This document shows positions 51,672 to 59,831 of a stretch of DNA of 64,000 nucleotides, piece after piece. Both the position numbers and the translations under genes were made by a program. Positions within the stretch are counted from its first letter, which is position 1. Each line of letters begins with the position of its first letter. The notes under the pieces were generated by a model. It did not search any database and had not been told where the DNA came from. It worked only from the letters and a program-made list of their open reading frames with translations. This DNA is from Hellea sp965224755 (GTDB lineage: Bacteria > Pseudomonadota > Alphaproteobacteria > Caulobacterales > Maricaulaceae): positions 620,001-684,000 of the forward strand of contig OZ245061.1 of assembly GCA_965224755.1 (NCBI GenBank), given 5' to 3'.

Positions 51672-53360
51672 ATGCCCGCCCCCAAGCCCCTAACACAATG
51701 CCCCCCGCCTGCGCTGGATTGGAGCCGCCCTTCTGCGCCCGCCTCTACTGATTTTGATGATATTTATTTTTCTACTGATGGCGGGTTGGAAGAAACTGAA
51801 ACCGTATTTCTCAAAGGCTGCGGCCTGCCTGACGCTTGGCAAAATCGGCGGCGCTTTGTCATTGGCGAGCTTGGTTTTGGGTCAGGGCTGAATTTTCTCG
51901 CGGCATGGTGCATGTGGGATAAAACCAAATCCGCGAATAGCCGCCTGCATTTTATTTCAATTGAAAAATTCCCATTTGATAAGACGCAGCTGAAACAAGC
52001 TCTCGCCGCGTGGCCCGAGCTTGAAAGCTATAGCGCGCAGCTCATCAACCAATGGCCGGGGCGGGTGAAGGGGTTCCACCGTTTGCATTTTGGCGATGTC
52101 ACTCTGACGCTTATTCATGATGATGTTTCCGGCGGCTTAGACGCGCTCGATGCGCGGGTCGAGGTTTGGTTTCTGGATGGATTCACGCCTGCCAAAAACC
52201 CCGATATGTGGTCGGGCGAGGTTATGGCTAAGATCGCCCGACTCTCCGCGCCCGGTGCGCGGCTTGGCTCTTTCACTGTTGCTGGCAATGTGCGTCAAGC
52301 CCTCATAGAGGCGGGGTTTGAGGTCGAAAAAAAAGACGGCTTTGGCCGCAAACGCCACCGCCTCGAAGCCCGCTTGCCCGGCCAGCCGCATAAAGAAAGC
52401 TCCATCGCAACTCCGGTCATTAACGGCGCAGGCATTGCCGGGGCTTCCCTCGCCAAAGCTTTCGTGCGGCGCGGCATCACGCCAATTCTTTATCATGACC
52501 CGACCCAGCCAGCGGCCAGTCATAACCCTGCCGCGCTAGTTAAACCCCGGCTTGATCTACAAGACCGCCCCGAGAGCCGCTTCTTTCTAGCCAGCTACCT
52601 CTATGCTTTAAACGCCTATGATAATTACGCTCTCATGGAAGGCATAACCCATATTGCAAAACCGCATGAAGAGATTGCGCGGTTTGAAAAACTAAATAAT
52701 CAAGCTCCCTTGCCGCCTGAACATTTGAATTTCGACCCTCAAAATAAAGCGCTTATTCTCGGAAAATCATTGATCATTCCCCCGCAGGATATTTTGAAAG
52801 GCTGGCTTAACGCCTGCAAGCCCATTGAAAAAAGATTTGATATGGGCGCGCCGCGCAAGGCCCCTACGCTTCTCGCAATCGGCTATGGTATAAAAGATAT
52901 CCTCGGAGAGACCCTGCCAAGCCTTCGCTTTTCGCGCGGGCAATTAACATGGGCCGAGCCGCTTAGCGGCATCCCCCGCCCGCTTGCCTATGGCGGCTAT
53001 GCGCTGCCATTGGACGCGGGTCTGCTTCTCGGCGCGACGCATCAGCCCGTGGCGCGGGATGATCCTTTTGAAGCTTCAGATGCGGATGATTTGGAAAACC
53101 TGGCCGGGCTTGAAATAGCGGCGGGCGTCAAAGCGGTAAAATCTGACAAACCCTCCCGCGCCAGCGTGCGCGTTAACACCGCCAACACCTTGCCTGTGAT
53201 CGGCGAGATAGACACAAATCTCTGGCTCCTGACAGGGCTAGGCTCGCGCGGCTTTGTCTTCGCCCCGCTTCTGGCCGAAGCGATTGTCTCCAAAATTTGC
53301 GGCGATCCGTTGCCGATTTCAAAACGGGCTTGGGCGCGCTTTGCGGCGAGAGGAAAGTAA
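51672..53360 (+). CDS. mnmC: Bifunctional tRNA modification enzyme MnmC, C-terminus apparently truncated
   Basis: A 562-aa enzyme that finishes 5-methylaminomethyl-2-thiouridine in tRNA. The N-terminal methyltransferase part has GELGFGSGLNFLAAW and FLDGFTPAKNPDMW; the C-terminal FAD oxidoreductase part has INGAGIAGASLAKAFVRRG and ASHNPAALVKPRLD. The last residues (RAWARFAARGK) lie in a 28-bp segment that is repeated at 54581. The repeat there continues in the same frame with a longer, basic tail (REKPNRKARPP). So the gene's end seems to have been changed by insertion of the AT-rich segment that follows. Confidence 0.92.
   Translation: MPAPKPLTQCPPPALDWSRPSAPASTDFDDIYFSTDGGLEETETVFLKGCGLPDAWQNRRRFVIGELGFGSGLNFLAAWCMWDKTKSANSRLHFISIEKFPFDKTQLKQALAAWPELESYSAQLINQWPGRVKGFHRLHFGDVTLTLIHDDVSGGLDALDARVEVWFLDGFTPAKNPDMWSGEVMAKIARLSAPGARLGSFTVAGNVRQALIEAGFEVEKKDGFGRKRHRLEARLPGQPHKESSIATPVINGAGIAGASLAKAFVRRGITPILYHDPTQPAASHNPAALVKPRLDLQDRPESRFFLASYLYALNAYDNYALMEGITHIAKPHEEIARFEKLNNQAPLPPEHLNFDPQNKALILGKSLIIPPQDILKGWLNACKPIEKRFDMGAPRKAPTLLAIGYGIKDILGETLPSLRFSRGQLTWAEPLSGIPRPLAYGGYALPLDAGLLLGATHQPVARDDPFEASDADDLENLAGLEIAAGVKAVKSDKPSRASVRVNTANTLPVIGEIDTNLWLLTGLGSRGFVFAPLLAEAIVSKICGDPLPISKRAWARFAARGK
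53325..53352. repeat. 28-bp direct repeat, left copy (end of mnmC)
   Basis: The last codons of mnmC. It is identical over 28 bases to 54581-54608, on the far side of the AT-rich hydrolase gene. The identity stops exactly at both ends. Confidence 0.93.
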
Positions 53361-53480
53361 CTGGATTATAGGCTTTGGGTCTGATTAGGGGGCAGAAGCA
53401 GACGTTAATATTCTAAAGTTTATTTAACTTGCACCACAATAATATCTTCAACATAGTCATATTCTGGGGGAGAAAATATA

Positions 53481-54500
53481 ATGAGGGTCCTGCTTTGCTC
53501 ACTTTGCTTGCTATCAATATCCCTGATAACAGGGTGCCAATTTTCTTCTAAAAATAAAACCGCTAATATAACTTATCAATATGATATTACGCGCACCATA
53601 AAAACAGTTGATGAAATTGATTTAACTTATCATTTGGATGTACCGAATATAAAGTCTGCGGTTCCACTAATGCTCATCATTGATGGCTCATCTTGTGGAG
53701 GGCCTAAGCCAGGTCTTTTTGATATTATGCGCCCAAACCCGCAAACCCCTCTTCCATATGCGCGATTAATAGTCGAAAAAATAGGTGTAGGCCTTGAAGA
53801 TAGTGGCGAGTCTTGTTCTGATTTGTTTTCACAAAACTATTCTATTGAAGACCGTTTGTTACAGCATATGCGGGCTTTGCAACATATAAGAAAAAATGCG
53901 CCTTGGTGGGATGGTGATTTGCTCATTTGGGGCTGGTCGGATGGTGGCGATATTGGGGCGCGCCTTACTGCGTATTATCCCAATACTAAGCGGGCCGTGC
54001 TTGGCGGTATGGGCGGCGGCTTTACAATGGAAGAACATTTCAAAGATATTTTGTCCTGCCGCCCTGAGAAATTCACAACTGCTGAGGAGCGGCAACCTTG
54101 TTTAGATTACCATAATAAGCTGTTTACAGACATTCGTAATAACCCCACATGGCAGAAAACATGGTCAGGTGAGGATAATAGTTACAAAGTATGGGAAACG
54201 CGCCTATTTGCGAGGCTAAGCATTTTATTAAAAGATAACCCTGTACCCATTCTCATAATACATGGTGAAAAGGACAAATACGGAACGCCTGTGCAAAGCG
54301 CACGAAAATTAATAAGCGATTTGAAATCCGCAAATAATACTGCATTTACCTATTGGGAAATTCCGGGCATGGAACATACTTTTGGGCCAAATGATCAGGA
54401 CAAAAGGTCTACATATTTAGATGCAATGCGCGACTGGCTCTTATTGGGAGAGGGACAGCAACCTGAAATTTCCACCTCAAAAATAAAATTGGAAAAATAA
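53481..54500 (+). CDS. Lipoprotein alpha/beta hydrolase in AT-rich insert
   Basis: A 339-aa lipoprotein. A signal sequence with lipobox ITGC (Cys near residue 19) is followed by an alpha/beta hydrolase: LLIWGWSDGGDIGARLTA (nucleophile Ser in GWSDGG), ILIIHGEKDKYGTPVQSAR (Asp) and IPGMEHTFGP (His). Its six or so cysteines (DGSSCGGP, GESCSDLF, LSCRPEKF, QPCLDYH) could form disulfides, unlike the neighbours. Composition is AT-rich with Asn/Lys/Ile codons. GGGGGAG is the ribosome site. Substrate unknown. Confidence 0.82.
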   Translation: MRVLLCSLCLLSISLITGCQFSSKNKTANITYQYDITRTIKTVDEIDLTYHLDVPNIKSAVPLMLIIDGSSCGGPKPGLFDIMRPNPQTPLPYARLIVEKIGVGLEDSGESCSDLFSQNYSIEDRLLQHMRALQHIRKNAPWWDGDLLIWGWSDGGDIGARLTAYYPNTKRAVLGGMGGGFTMEEHFKDILSCRPEKFTTAEERQPCLDYHNKLFTDIRNNPTWQKTWSGEDNSYKVWETRLFARLSILLKDNPVPILIIHGEKDKYGTPVQSARKLISDLKSANNTAFTYWEIPGMEHTFGPNDQDKRSTYLDAMRDWLLLGEGQQPEISTSKIKLEK

Positions 54501-54580
54501 GTAGCCTAAAATATTACTGCACAGTACATGCTAAAGTCTCCTTTGGAGGATATTTATGCCGTCCGGAACGAGGGTTGGAG

Positions 54581-54608
54581 CGGGCTTGGGCGCGCTTTGC
54601 GGCGAGAG
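54581..54608. repeat. 28-bp direct repeat, right copy
   Basis: Matches 53325-53352 exactly. It is followed by the apparent original end of mnmC. Confidence 0.93.
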
Positions 54609-54640
54609 AGAAGCCCAACCGGAAAGCGCGCCCGCCATAA
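54581..54640 (+). pseudogene. Remnant of the original mnmC C-terminus
   Basis: Reading on in the mnmC frame gives RAWARFAAR then EKPNRKARPP and a TAA. The left copy's tail (GK and stop) is shorter. This suggests the original gene ran into this sequence and was separated from it by the insertion. Confidence 0.6.
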
Positions 54641-54699
54641 ACCCGCGCGGCGCCTAGGCGCTGCGCAGGGTTTAATTCTATTGTGCCCCAGCTTTGTGT

Positions 54700-55722
54700 T
54701 TAATTATTGACGGAAATATCCGCCGCGCCACGCTCCTTGCTGCGCACTTCGCCGGTCACTTCATTGACGTAGATATCGCTAGCGCCGCTAGCATAAAGAT
54801 CGGCGCTTTCGGCTGTGCCGTCAAAGCGAAAATCACTGGAGCCCGAGAGCGACACGCGGAGTTCACTAACGTGGCCGTCGTCAATATCGGCGTCGCCGCT
54901 ACCGGCAATATCAACCGAAACCCGGCCCGTAATTGAATCGATATTTAGATCGCCCGAGCCGTGGCTGTCATAGACAAAATCACCGTTGACATCGCCCGCT
55001 TCGAAATCACCGGAGCCGTGGCTCTCAACACTTAAAGGGCCGTCTATATTATTAAAGCTGACATCGCCTGAACCCGAGACAGAGACTTCCGCCGAGCGGA
55101 CATTGTTAAATTCGGCATCGCCTGAACCGCTAATGGAAATCTCGACATGGCCGGCATCTTCAAACTCGACATCGCCAGAGCCGCGGACATTAATAGCGGC
55201 ATTGCCGATATTACCGGCTGTCAGGTCGCCCGAACCGCGAATATTGGCGCGAACATCGCCGGCGATATCGCCGAGATTAACTTTGCCGCAATGGCCTAGA
55301 TTAGCGTCGACACTGCCGAGGTCGCCTGCTGTCATAAACGGAATGGAATTACGAATGACCAAGGCCGTATCTTTAGGTGCTTCAATGGTAAGCTGCGGGT
55401 AATCTTCGAGGTCTTCATAACCGCCAAATTCACCGGAATTATTTTTCTTAAACCAAGTTATGTTAAACTGACCGTAATAGCCTTTGCATTTATCGCCGTC
55501 AGGGTCGTTTATCCCGCCGTCAATTTTAAGACTGCCGCCATCTTCATAGAGATTGACGCCTTTCATATTGTCTTCGCGCGTGACTTTAATCTTGGACGAA
55601 GATGTCTCGACAACCGTTATCCTGCCCACAAAGTCTTCAATCAAAAGCTCGGGGCCGTCTGCAAAGGCCGGGGTGGCCAGTAATGCCGCTAGGCATGTTC
55701 CGATGAATATACGTTTTATCAT
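54700..55722 (-). CDS. Exported toast-rack (DUF2807/GIN) protein
   Basis: A 340-aa exported protein with a signal peptide ending in AFAD. The mature part is made of short beta repeats each with a GSGD-type turn (IRGSGDLTAG, VRGSGDVEFED, ISGSGDAEFNN, VSGSGDVSFNN and others), the putative autotransporter adhesin/toast-rack fold. Two cysteines near GDKCKGYY and GHCGK. It is the last gene of the Psp operon. Comparative genomics by others has linked such domains to PspC-type proteins. Confidence 0.85.
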   Translation of the reverse strand: MIKRIFIGTCLAALLATPAFADGPELLIEDFVGRITVVETSSSKIKVTREDNMKGVNLYEDGGSLKIDGGINDPDGDKCKGYYGQFNITWFKKNNSGEFGGYEDLEDYPQLTIEAPKDTALVIRNSIPFMTAGDLGSVDANLGHCGKVNLGDIAGDVRANIRGSGDLTAGNIGNAAINVRGSGDVEFEDAGHVEISISGSGDAEFNNVRSAEVSVSGSGDVSFNNIDGPLSVESHGSGDFEAGDVNGDFVYDSHGSGDLNIDSITGRVSVDIAGSGDADIDDGHVSELRVSLSGSSDFRFDGTAESADLYASGASDIYVNEVTGEVRSKERGAADISVNN

Positions 55723-55731
55723 GATGTCCTC

Positions 55732-55941
55732 CTAGAACCGGATGGCGATGACGCGGCCGCTTTTTGTTGTGATGCGCAGGGCGTAATCCGCTTTTTCTGC
55801 GATTTTGGTTTTGACGCCGTCTGTGCCGGCGCTCAAGATAACGGTTCCGGCGTTAAGCTCGATGGCACTCGGGCTTAGGGTTTGCGCGCCGGTGCCGAGG
55901 GCTCCCGCGCTGGCGAGGGTTATTAAAGCAACTTTGATCAT
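55732..55941 (-). CDS. Small exported protein of the Psp operon
   Basis: A 69-aa protein with a signal-peptide-like start (MIKVALITLASAGALGTGA), then TLSPSAIELNAGTVILSAGT and a basic end. No match is recognised. It lies nine bases before the toast-rack gene and follows pspC. A ribosome site (GGAGAGAG) precedes it. Confidence 0.65.
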   Translation of the reverse strand: MIKVALITLASAGALGTGAQTLSPSAIELNAGTVILSAGTDGVKTKIAEKADYALRITTKSGRVIAIRF

Positions 55942-55993
55942 GTCTCTCTCCTTTATGAACCCGGGCCTTTATGATCCCGGGCGGTTATCGGGC

Positions 55994-56473
55994 CTAGTTT
56001 TCTAGGTCCCGAAAGTCGCGGCGTAATTTCCATTCTTTGCTCGTGATTGAGCGTTCCAAATCCTGCATCCGTGTTTCCAGGGATCTGAATTTTGATTTCA
56101 CGTCGCGAAAATTCGACGTGCGAACCAGCGGCACTTCGGGATTGTCGCGGTGTGCACGGCGGGCACGGCGGGCTTCGCGATATTCACGTCGGTAAGGTGC
56201 GCGCTTATCCTTGGGGATAAATATCCAAAGGATGAAATAAGCGATGAGCGGGAAGCCAAGAAAGATGACGGAAAGTACAAAAGCGATGCGCATAATAGTA
56301 TGGTCAATTCCGAAATAATCGCCAAACCCAGAGCAGACCCCGCCCAAAACGCCGTCTATTTTATTACGGCGCAGACGTTTGCCCTGAAAGTCATTGCTGT
56401 CATAGACGCGCTCTTCATAGACACTGTCCCAGCTGTCCCATTTGCTTGCATATTTTTTAGATCGTTTTGTCAT
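55994..56473 (-). CDS. pspC: PspC-domain protein
   Basis: A 159-aa protein with the PspC domain (RRNKIDGVLGGVCSGFGDYF, then TIMRIAFVLSVIFLGFPLIA and YFILWIFIPKDKR), a membrane-anchored stress sensor. A basic arginine-rich region and a C-terminal coiled coil (FRSLETRMQDLERSITSKEW) follow. ATG 56473 has AGAGAG upstream; the longer frame overlaps pspB too far. It overlaps pspB by 17 bases. Confidence 0.9.
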   Translation of the reverse strand: MTKRSKKYASKWDSWDSVYEERVYDSNDFQGKRLRRNKIDGVLGGVCSGFGDYFGIDHTIMRIAFVLSVIFLGFPLIAYFILWIFIPKDKRAPYRREYREARRARRAHRDNPEVPLVRTSNFRDVKSKFRSLETRMQDLERSITSKEWKLRRDFRDLEN

Positions 56474-56705
56474 TATTCTCTCTCCAATTTGGCACTTCAT
56501 CGTCGAGGATGCGCTCCAATACATTGACGCGTTGATCCAGAATATCTGCAATTTTTGACATCTGGTCGAGTTCCGCGATTTGGTCGCCGCTCATATGGTT
56601 CATCATTCGCTCTTTATGCTTATAGTGCATTCTGAGCATGCCTGATCCGATGCCCATAACGATGGCAATAATCGGGATCAGTAAAGCTAGGTGTTCAGGT
56701 CCCAT
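56457..56705 (-). CDS. pspB: PspB-like protein
   Basis: An 82-aa protein with one N-terminal membrane helix (LALLIPIIAIVMGIGSGML) and a C-terminal coiled coil (DQMSKIADILDQRVNVLERI), the PspB layout. It acts with PspC as membrane sensor in the phage-shock response. The start is ATG 56705 with GAGAGAGA upstream. Confidence 0.87.
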   Translation of the reverse strand: MGPEHLALLIPIIAIVMGIGSGMLRMHYKHKERMMNHMSGDQIAELDQMSKIADILDQRVNVLERILDDEVPNWRENNDKTI

Positions 56706-56827
56706 TATATATCTCTCTCTCTTTAATGGCGGTTCGGGTCTTGGCGCTAAAAGGGTGCCGGTGAAGGGGGAAGGAAGCGCCCACAATTATCACCAAGACC
56801 CAGAACCTATTTCGTTACTTTACAGCC

Positions 56828-57514
56828 TTATTTGACTGCCCGGACTTTTTTAACCGGCTTTTTCAAGCTGGCTTTAAGCGCGGCAAGCTCGCTCTCGATG
56901 GCTTCGTCAGCTTCCATGGCTGCGAATTGGCCTTCAAGGCTTTCGCCGGAACCGAGGTCAAAAGACTCGACCTGAGCTTCAAGCTCGTCGACTTTACGTT
57001 CCATCCGCTCATAGCGGGATAGGGCGTCTTCGACTTTGTGGTCGGTCAGCTTGGTGCGCATCTTGATCTGGCTCTTGGCTACTGTGCCGCGCATCATCAG
57101 TGATTTATGCTTGGCGCGGGCTTCGTCGAGCTTACTTTGCAGCTTGGCGAGGTCGCCGTCTGCTTTGCCGACAGCTTCGTCGAGAATCTCGATTTCTTTG
57201 AGCACGACTTCAGACATATTTTCGGCCTGTTGCTTGGCTTGCAAAGCGCCGCGGGCCAAATCTTCACGGTCTTTCGTGAGGGCCAGTTCAGCTTTAGCGG
57301 CCCATTCTCCGGCGCGCTCTTTATAAGCCTCGCCTTTACGGCTTAGCTCTTTGCGCTCAGCAATGTTGCGGGCGGCGTCCGTGCGGACTTCCACCAATGT
57401 GTCTTCCATTTCCTGAATAATCAGGCGGGCGATCTTTTCCGGATTCTCGGCCTTGTCAATCATGGCGTTGAGGTTGGAATTGATGATGTCGCCCATGCGT
57501 GAGAAAATTCCCAT
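56828..57514 (-). CDS. pspA: Phage shock protein A (PspA/IM30 family)
   Basis: A 228-aa coiled-coil protein of the ESCRT-III-like PspA family. MGIFSRMGDIINSNLNAMID, KIARLIIQEMEDTLVEVRTD and the long helices (VLKEIEILDEAVGKADGDLA) are typical. It maintains membrane integrity and inhibits PspF-type regulators in other bacteria. It follows the 46-aa gene by 24 bases. Confidence 0.95.
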   Translation of the reverse strand: MGIFSRMGDIINSNLNAMIDKAENPEKIARLIIQEMEDTLVEVRTDAARNIAERKELSRKGEAYKERAGEWAAKAELALTKDREDLARGALQAKQQAENMSEVVLKEIEILDEAVGKADGDLAKLQSKLDEARAKHKSLMMRGTVAKSQIKMRTKLTDHKVEDALSRYERMERKVDELEAQVESFDLGSGESLEGQFAAMEADEAIESELAALKASLKKPVKKVRAVK

Positions 57515-57538
57515 GATACGTCTCCTTAAAAACGGTGA

Positions 57539-57679
57539 TTAAAAAATTGTGGCAATCAGGTAACCGGCGGCGAAAAAGCCCCAGCATTCCATCTTGCGGG
57601 TTGCGAGGTAGCGAAGGAAGCGGGCGCCTTTTGAGCGCCAGCTCTCCTCCGTATCGTAGTCGTTATCAAAACGGCTCAT
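57539..57679 (-). CDS. Small membrane protein (46 aa) upstream of pspA
   Basis: A 46-aa protein, MSRFDNDYDTEESWRSKGAR, then FLRYLATRK and a hydrophobic end CWGFFAAGYLIATIF. It has a good ribosome site (GGAGACGATAGG) and follows the 53-aa gene by 11 bases. A single membrane helix at the C-terminus is likely. It is a candidate counterpart of PspD or another Psp accessory, but there is no recognisable homology. Confidence 0.75.
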   Translation of the reverse strand: MSRFDNDYDTEESWRSKGARFLRYLATRKMECWGFFAAGYLIATIF

Positions 57680-57690
57680 CCTATCGTCTC

Positions 57691-57852
57691 CTAAAAGCCG
57701 AAGCCGGCAATGCGGGCACCGCCTGAGCGGCTGCTTCTCAATGCGTTGTAACGGCGTGAACGCGTGCTACGCGCCGGGTTTGAGGTTTCAACGGCAGGGA
57801 CGGCACTCCCTGCAGCAGATCCGGCATCTATGTCAAAAGTACGGTAAGTCAT
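57691..57852 (-). CDS. Small basic protein (53 aa) heading the Psp operon
   Basis: A 53-aa protein MTYRTFDIDAGSAAGSAVPA, then basic and serine-rich (NPARSTRSRRYNALRSSRSG) ending in IAGFGF. Ribosome site AAAGGAGAGAGAAT. No membrane segment and no homology recognised. It is the first gene of the psp message. Its position and start signal make it a likely gene. Confidence 0.72.
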   Translation of the reverse strand: MTYRTFDIDAGSAAGSAVPAVETSNPARSTRSRRYNALRSSRSGGARIAGFGF

Positions 57853-57880
57853 ATTCTCTCTCCTTTATCGTCTCCTTATG

Positions 57881-57898
57881 CTGAGGTGTTGCCCTCAG
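57881..57898. promoter_or_regulatory. Inverted repeat in the psp leader
   Basis: CTGAGG-tgttgc-CCTCAG, perfect 6-bp arms, about 28 bases before the 53-aa gene. No sigma-54 type GG/GC pair is seen in this 189-base gap. It could be an operator or an mRNA hairpin. Confidence 0.5.
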
Positions 57899-58041
57899 CG
57901 ACAAATTCAAGATGGCAATTACAGGGGGTTTTGTCGAGAATTTTTAAGTCATTGATTCTATTGATTTTTTCATTTTCCTTAGAAAATGCTAGAAAATATA
58001 TAGTATATTTCACTATTATTTAGTTTCAGATTTAGCTATTT

Positions 58042-59100
58042 ATGCTAATAAAGGTCATGCCAGCTATTCAATCACAGCCTATTGGGCAATCCGAGATATT
58101 CCATCAGCTCATGGATTCGGTCTCTGACATCGCCGCATTGGAGCATCCTGTGCTGATTGCGGGCGAGCACGGCACAGGAAAAGAGCTGATTGCTTCGCGG
58201 CTTCATTTCCTCTCCCCGCGCTGGGAGCAAATATTGGTCAAGGTCAATTGCGCCGCCTTTGGTGAGGAGATGCTTAATCAGGAACTTTTCGGCGAGACCT
58301 TCCTGGATAGCCGCGAGGACACTAATGGCCGTTTCTATCAGGCCGATGGCGGGACATTATTTTTGGACAATATAGATATGGTCAGTCCGCGCCTGCAGGA
58401 AAAGCTGATGCGGGCGGTGGAATATGGCGAATTTGAAGCCGGGGTAGAGTCCGAGACGCAATCTGTTGATGTCCGGCTCATTGTCGCCACCGGGATAGAT
58501 CTGCCCAGTGCCGTCGAAGCGGGCACATTTCGCGTCGATCTGCTCGATCGCCTGGCGTTTCACGTCCTCACCCTCCCGCCTTTAAGAGTGCGCCCGGACG
58601 ATATCCCGCCACTAGCCGAACATTTCGGGCGGAAAATCGCCGCCGATTTGGGCGCAGAGACCTTTCCGGGCTTTTCCGCCGAAGCCGGGGCCGCGCTTCT
58701 CGCCCAGACATGGCGGGGGAATGTGCGCGAGCTTAAACTCACCGTCGAACGCAGTGTGGCCCGCGCCTTTCTCGCCGATGAAACTCTGGCAGTGCCGATA
58801 GAGAGCTTAGTGCTAGATCCCTTTGCCAGTCCTTATAGGCTCAAGGCGGCAGTTACAAAGGCTTCCCCTATATATAAAGACTTGCCCGCCGCTAATATAG
58901 CGAGAGAAATAACAGAGGCAGAAACAGAGCAAGCCCCTGCCGCAAAAGATTTAGCGTCGCGCGTTATGACCTTCGAGCGCGGCCTGATTGATGAAGCGCT
59001 AACAATTTCCAAAAACCACCAAGGTAAGGCGGCGGAGTATTTAGGCATGACCTATCATGCTTTTCGAGGGTTGCTGAGGAAACATGGGCTTAAGAAATAG
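58042..59100 (+). CDS. PspF-like AAA+ regulator lacking GAFTGA and the Walker B Glu
   Basis: A 352-aa protein related to PspF, divergent from the psp genes. Walker A is IAGEHGTGKELIASRLH (about 39-55), the arginine-finger region is FRVDLLDRLAFHV, and a Fis-type helix-turn-helix closes it (NHQGKAAEYLGMTYHAFRGL). Two key features are lost. The loop that holds GAFTGA in sigma-54 activators reads ELFGETFLDSREDTNGRF and is about three residues shorter. Walker B reads GGTLFLDN, with Asn110 where the catalytic Glu should be. It is therefore unlikely to hydrolyse ATP normally or to activate sigma-54. Start 58042 or 58057. Confidence 0.85.
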   Translation: MLIKVMPAIQSQPIGQSEIFHQLMDSVSDIAALEHPVLIAGEHGTGKELIASRLHFLSPRWEQILVKVNCAAFGEEMLNQELFGETFLDSREDTNGRFYQADGGTLFLDNIDMVSPRLQEKLMRAVEYGEFEAGVESETQSVDVRLIVATGIDLPSAVEAGTFRVDLLDRLAFHVLTLPPLRVRPDDIPPLAEHFGRKIAADLGAETFPGFSAEAGAALLAQTWRGNVRELKLTVERSVARAFLADETLAVPIESLVLDPFASPYRLKAAVTKASPIYKDLPAANIAREITEAETEQAPAAKDLASRVMTFERGLIDEALTISKNHQGKAAEYLGMTYHAFRGLLRKHGLKK

Positions 59101-59116
59101 CCTATTATAAAATCCA

Positions 59117-59161
59117 CTCATCCCGGCCCCGTTCATCCCTGCCTTCGCAGGGATGAACGGG
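59117..59161. repeat. Perfect 15-bp inverted repeat (TCATCCCGG family)
   Basis: CTCATCCCGGCC precedes a hairpin with arms CCCGTTCATCCCTGC (59128-59142) and its exact complement (59147-59161), loop CTTC. It lies between convergent genes. Confidence 0.8.
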
Positions 59162-59169
59162 AGGTAGAG

Positions 59170-59628
59170 TTAAACGCTCGGCTTTTTCCGGTGCAAACCC
59201 ATCCGCGTACATATCGCCACCAGCTCATCATTTTGATTATAAGCCCGGTGCTCAAAGGTGACGATGCCCTGATCAGGTCGCGACTTGCTTTGGCGCAGCG
59301 CCATAATTTCCGTCTCTATATGTAATGTGTCGCCGTGAAAGACCGGTTTGGGGAATTTCACGTCGCTCATACCAAGGTTAGCCACCGCCGTGCCCATCGT
59401 CGTATCGCCCACAGAAATCCCGACCATCAAGCCAAGGGTGAAATAGCTATTGACCAAAGGCTTGCCAAATTCGGTCTCGGCGCGGCAATATTCATGATCC
59501 AGATGCAAAGCCGCCGGATTATGCGTCATGGCCGAAAACAATATATTATCACTCTCGGTGACAGTGCGGCGAAGCGCATGCCTAAACACTTGCCCCACTT
59601 CCAGCTCATTAAACCACTTTCCGCTCAT
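59170..59628 (-). CDS. MaoC-like dehydratase (hot-dog)
   Basis: A 152-aa hot-dog hydratase. FSAMTHNPAALHLDHEY has the conserved Asp/His-type MaoC active-site segment (N-P-x-H), and KPLVNSYFTLGLMVG follows. It would hydrate enoyl-CoA. Start at ATG 59628 with AGAGG seven bases upstream; the longer frame from 59742 would add a leader without such support. Confidence 0.87.
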   Translation of the reverse strand: MSGKWFNELEVGQVFRHALRRTVTESDNILFSAMTHNPAALHLDHEYCRAETEFGKPLVNSYFTLGLMVGISVGDTTMGTAVANLGMSDVKFPKPVFHGDTLHIETEIMALRQSKSRPDQGIVTFEHRAYNQNDELVAICTRMGLHRKKPSV

Positions 59629-59831
59629 TTTATGCCTCTTGTCTTTCAAATTTTCAGACATATTGTAGCACAGAAATAAAAAGAGCGATAAGATGTCGGG
59701 ATTTTTTCGCATGTGCGTGTTTCCGGACTGTCTTATAAGCAAGGGCGACCATCAGGCCTTGCCGCGTCCAATAAGATGGCGCCTTTGGACACATCCGCTA
59801 TTTTATGCTAGGGAGGCCTAAGGAGAGAGAT

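Larger units (their letters stand above)
53353..54608. mobile_element. AT-rich insertion into the 3' end of mnmC
   Basis: A segment of about 1.26 kb bounded by the 28-bp repeat (left copy just before it, right copy included). Its GC is clearly lower than the neighbourhood by eye. It carries one lipoprotein hydrolase gene. No integrase, transposase or terminal inverted repeats are visible, so the mechanism is unknown. Integration at a gene end that duplicates the target resembles site-specific recombination. Confidence 0.55.

Noticed and set aside
54986..55402. Tandem DNA repeats or CRISPR-like array
   Set aside because: The periodicity comes from GSGD codons in the toast-rack coding sequence; there are no uniform repeats with unique spacers.
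57853..58041. Sigma-54 promoter for the psp genes
   Set aside because: I looked on the psp strand for a GG-N10-GC pair and found none; TTGCCA there has no upstream GG at the right spacing.
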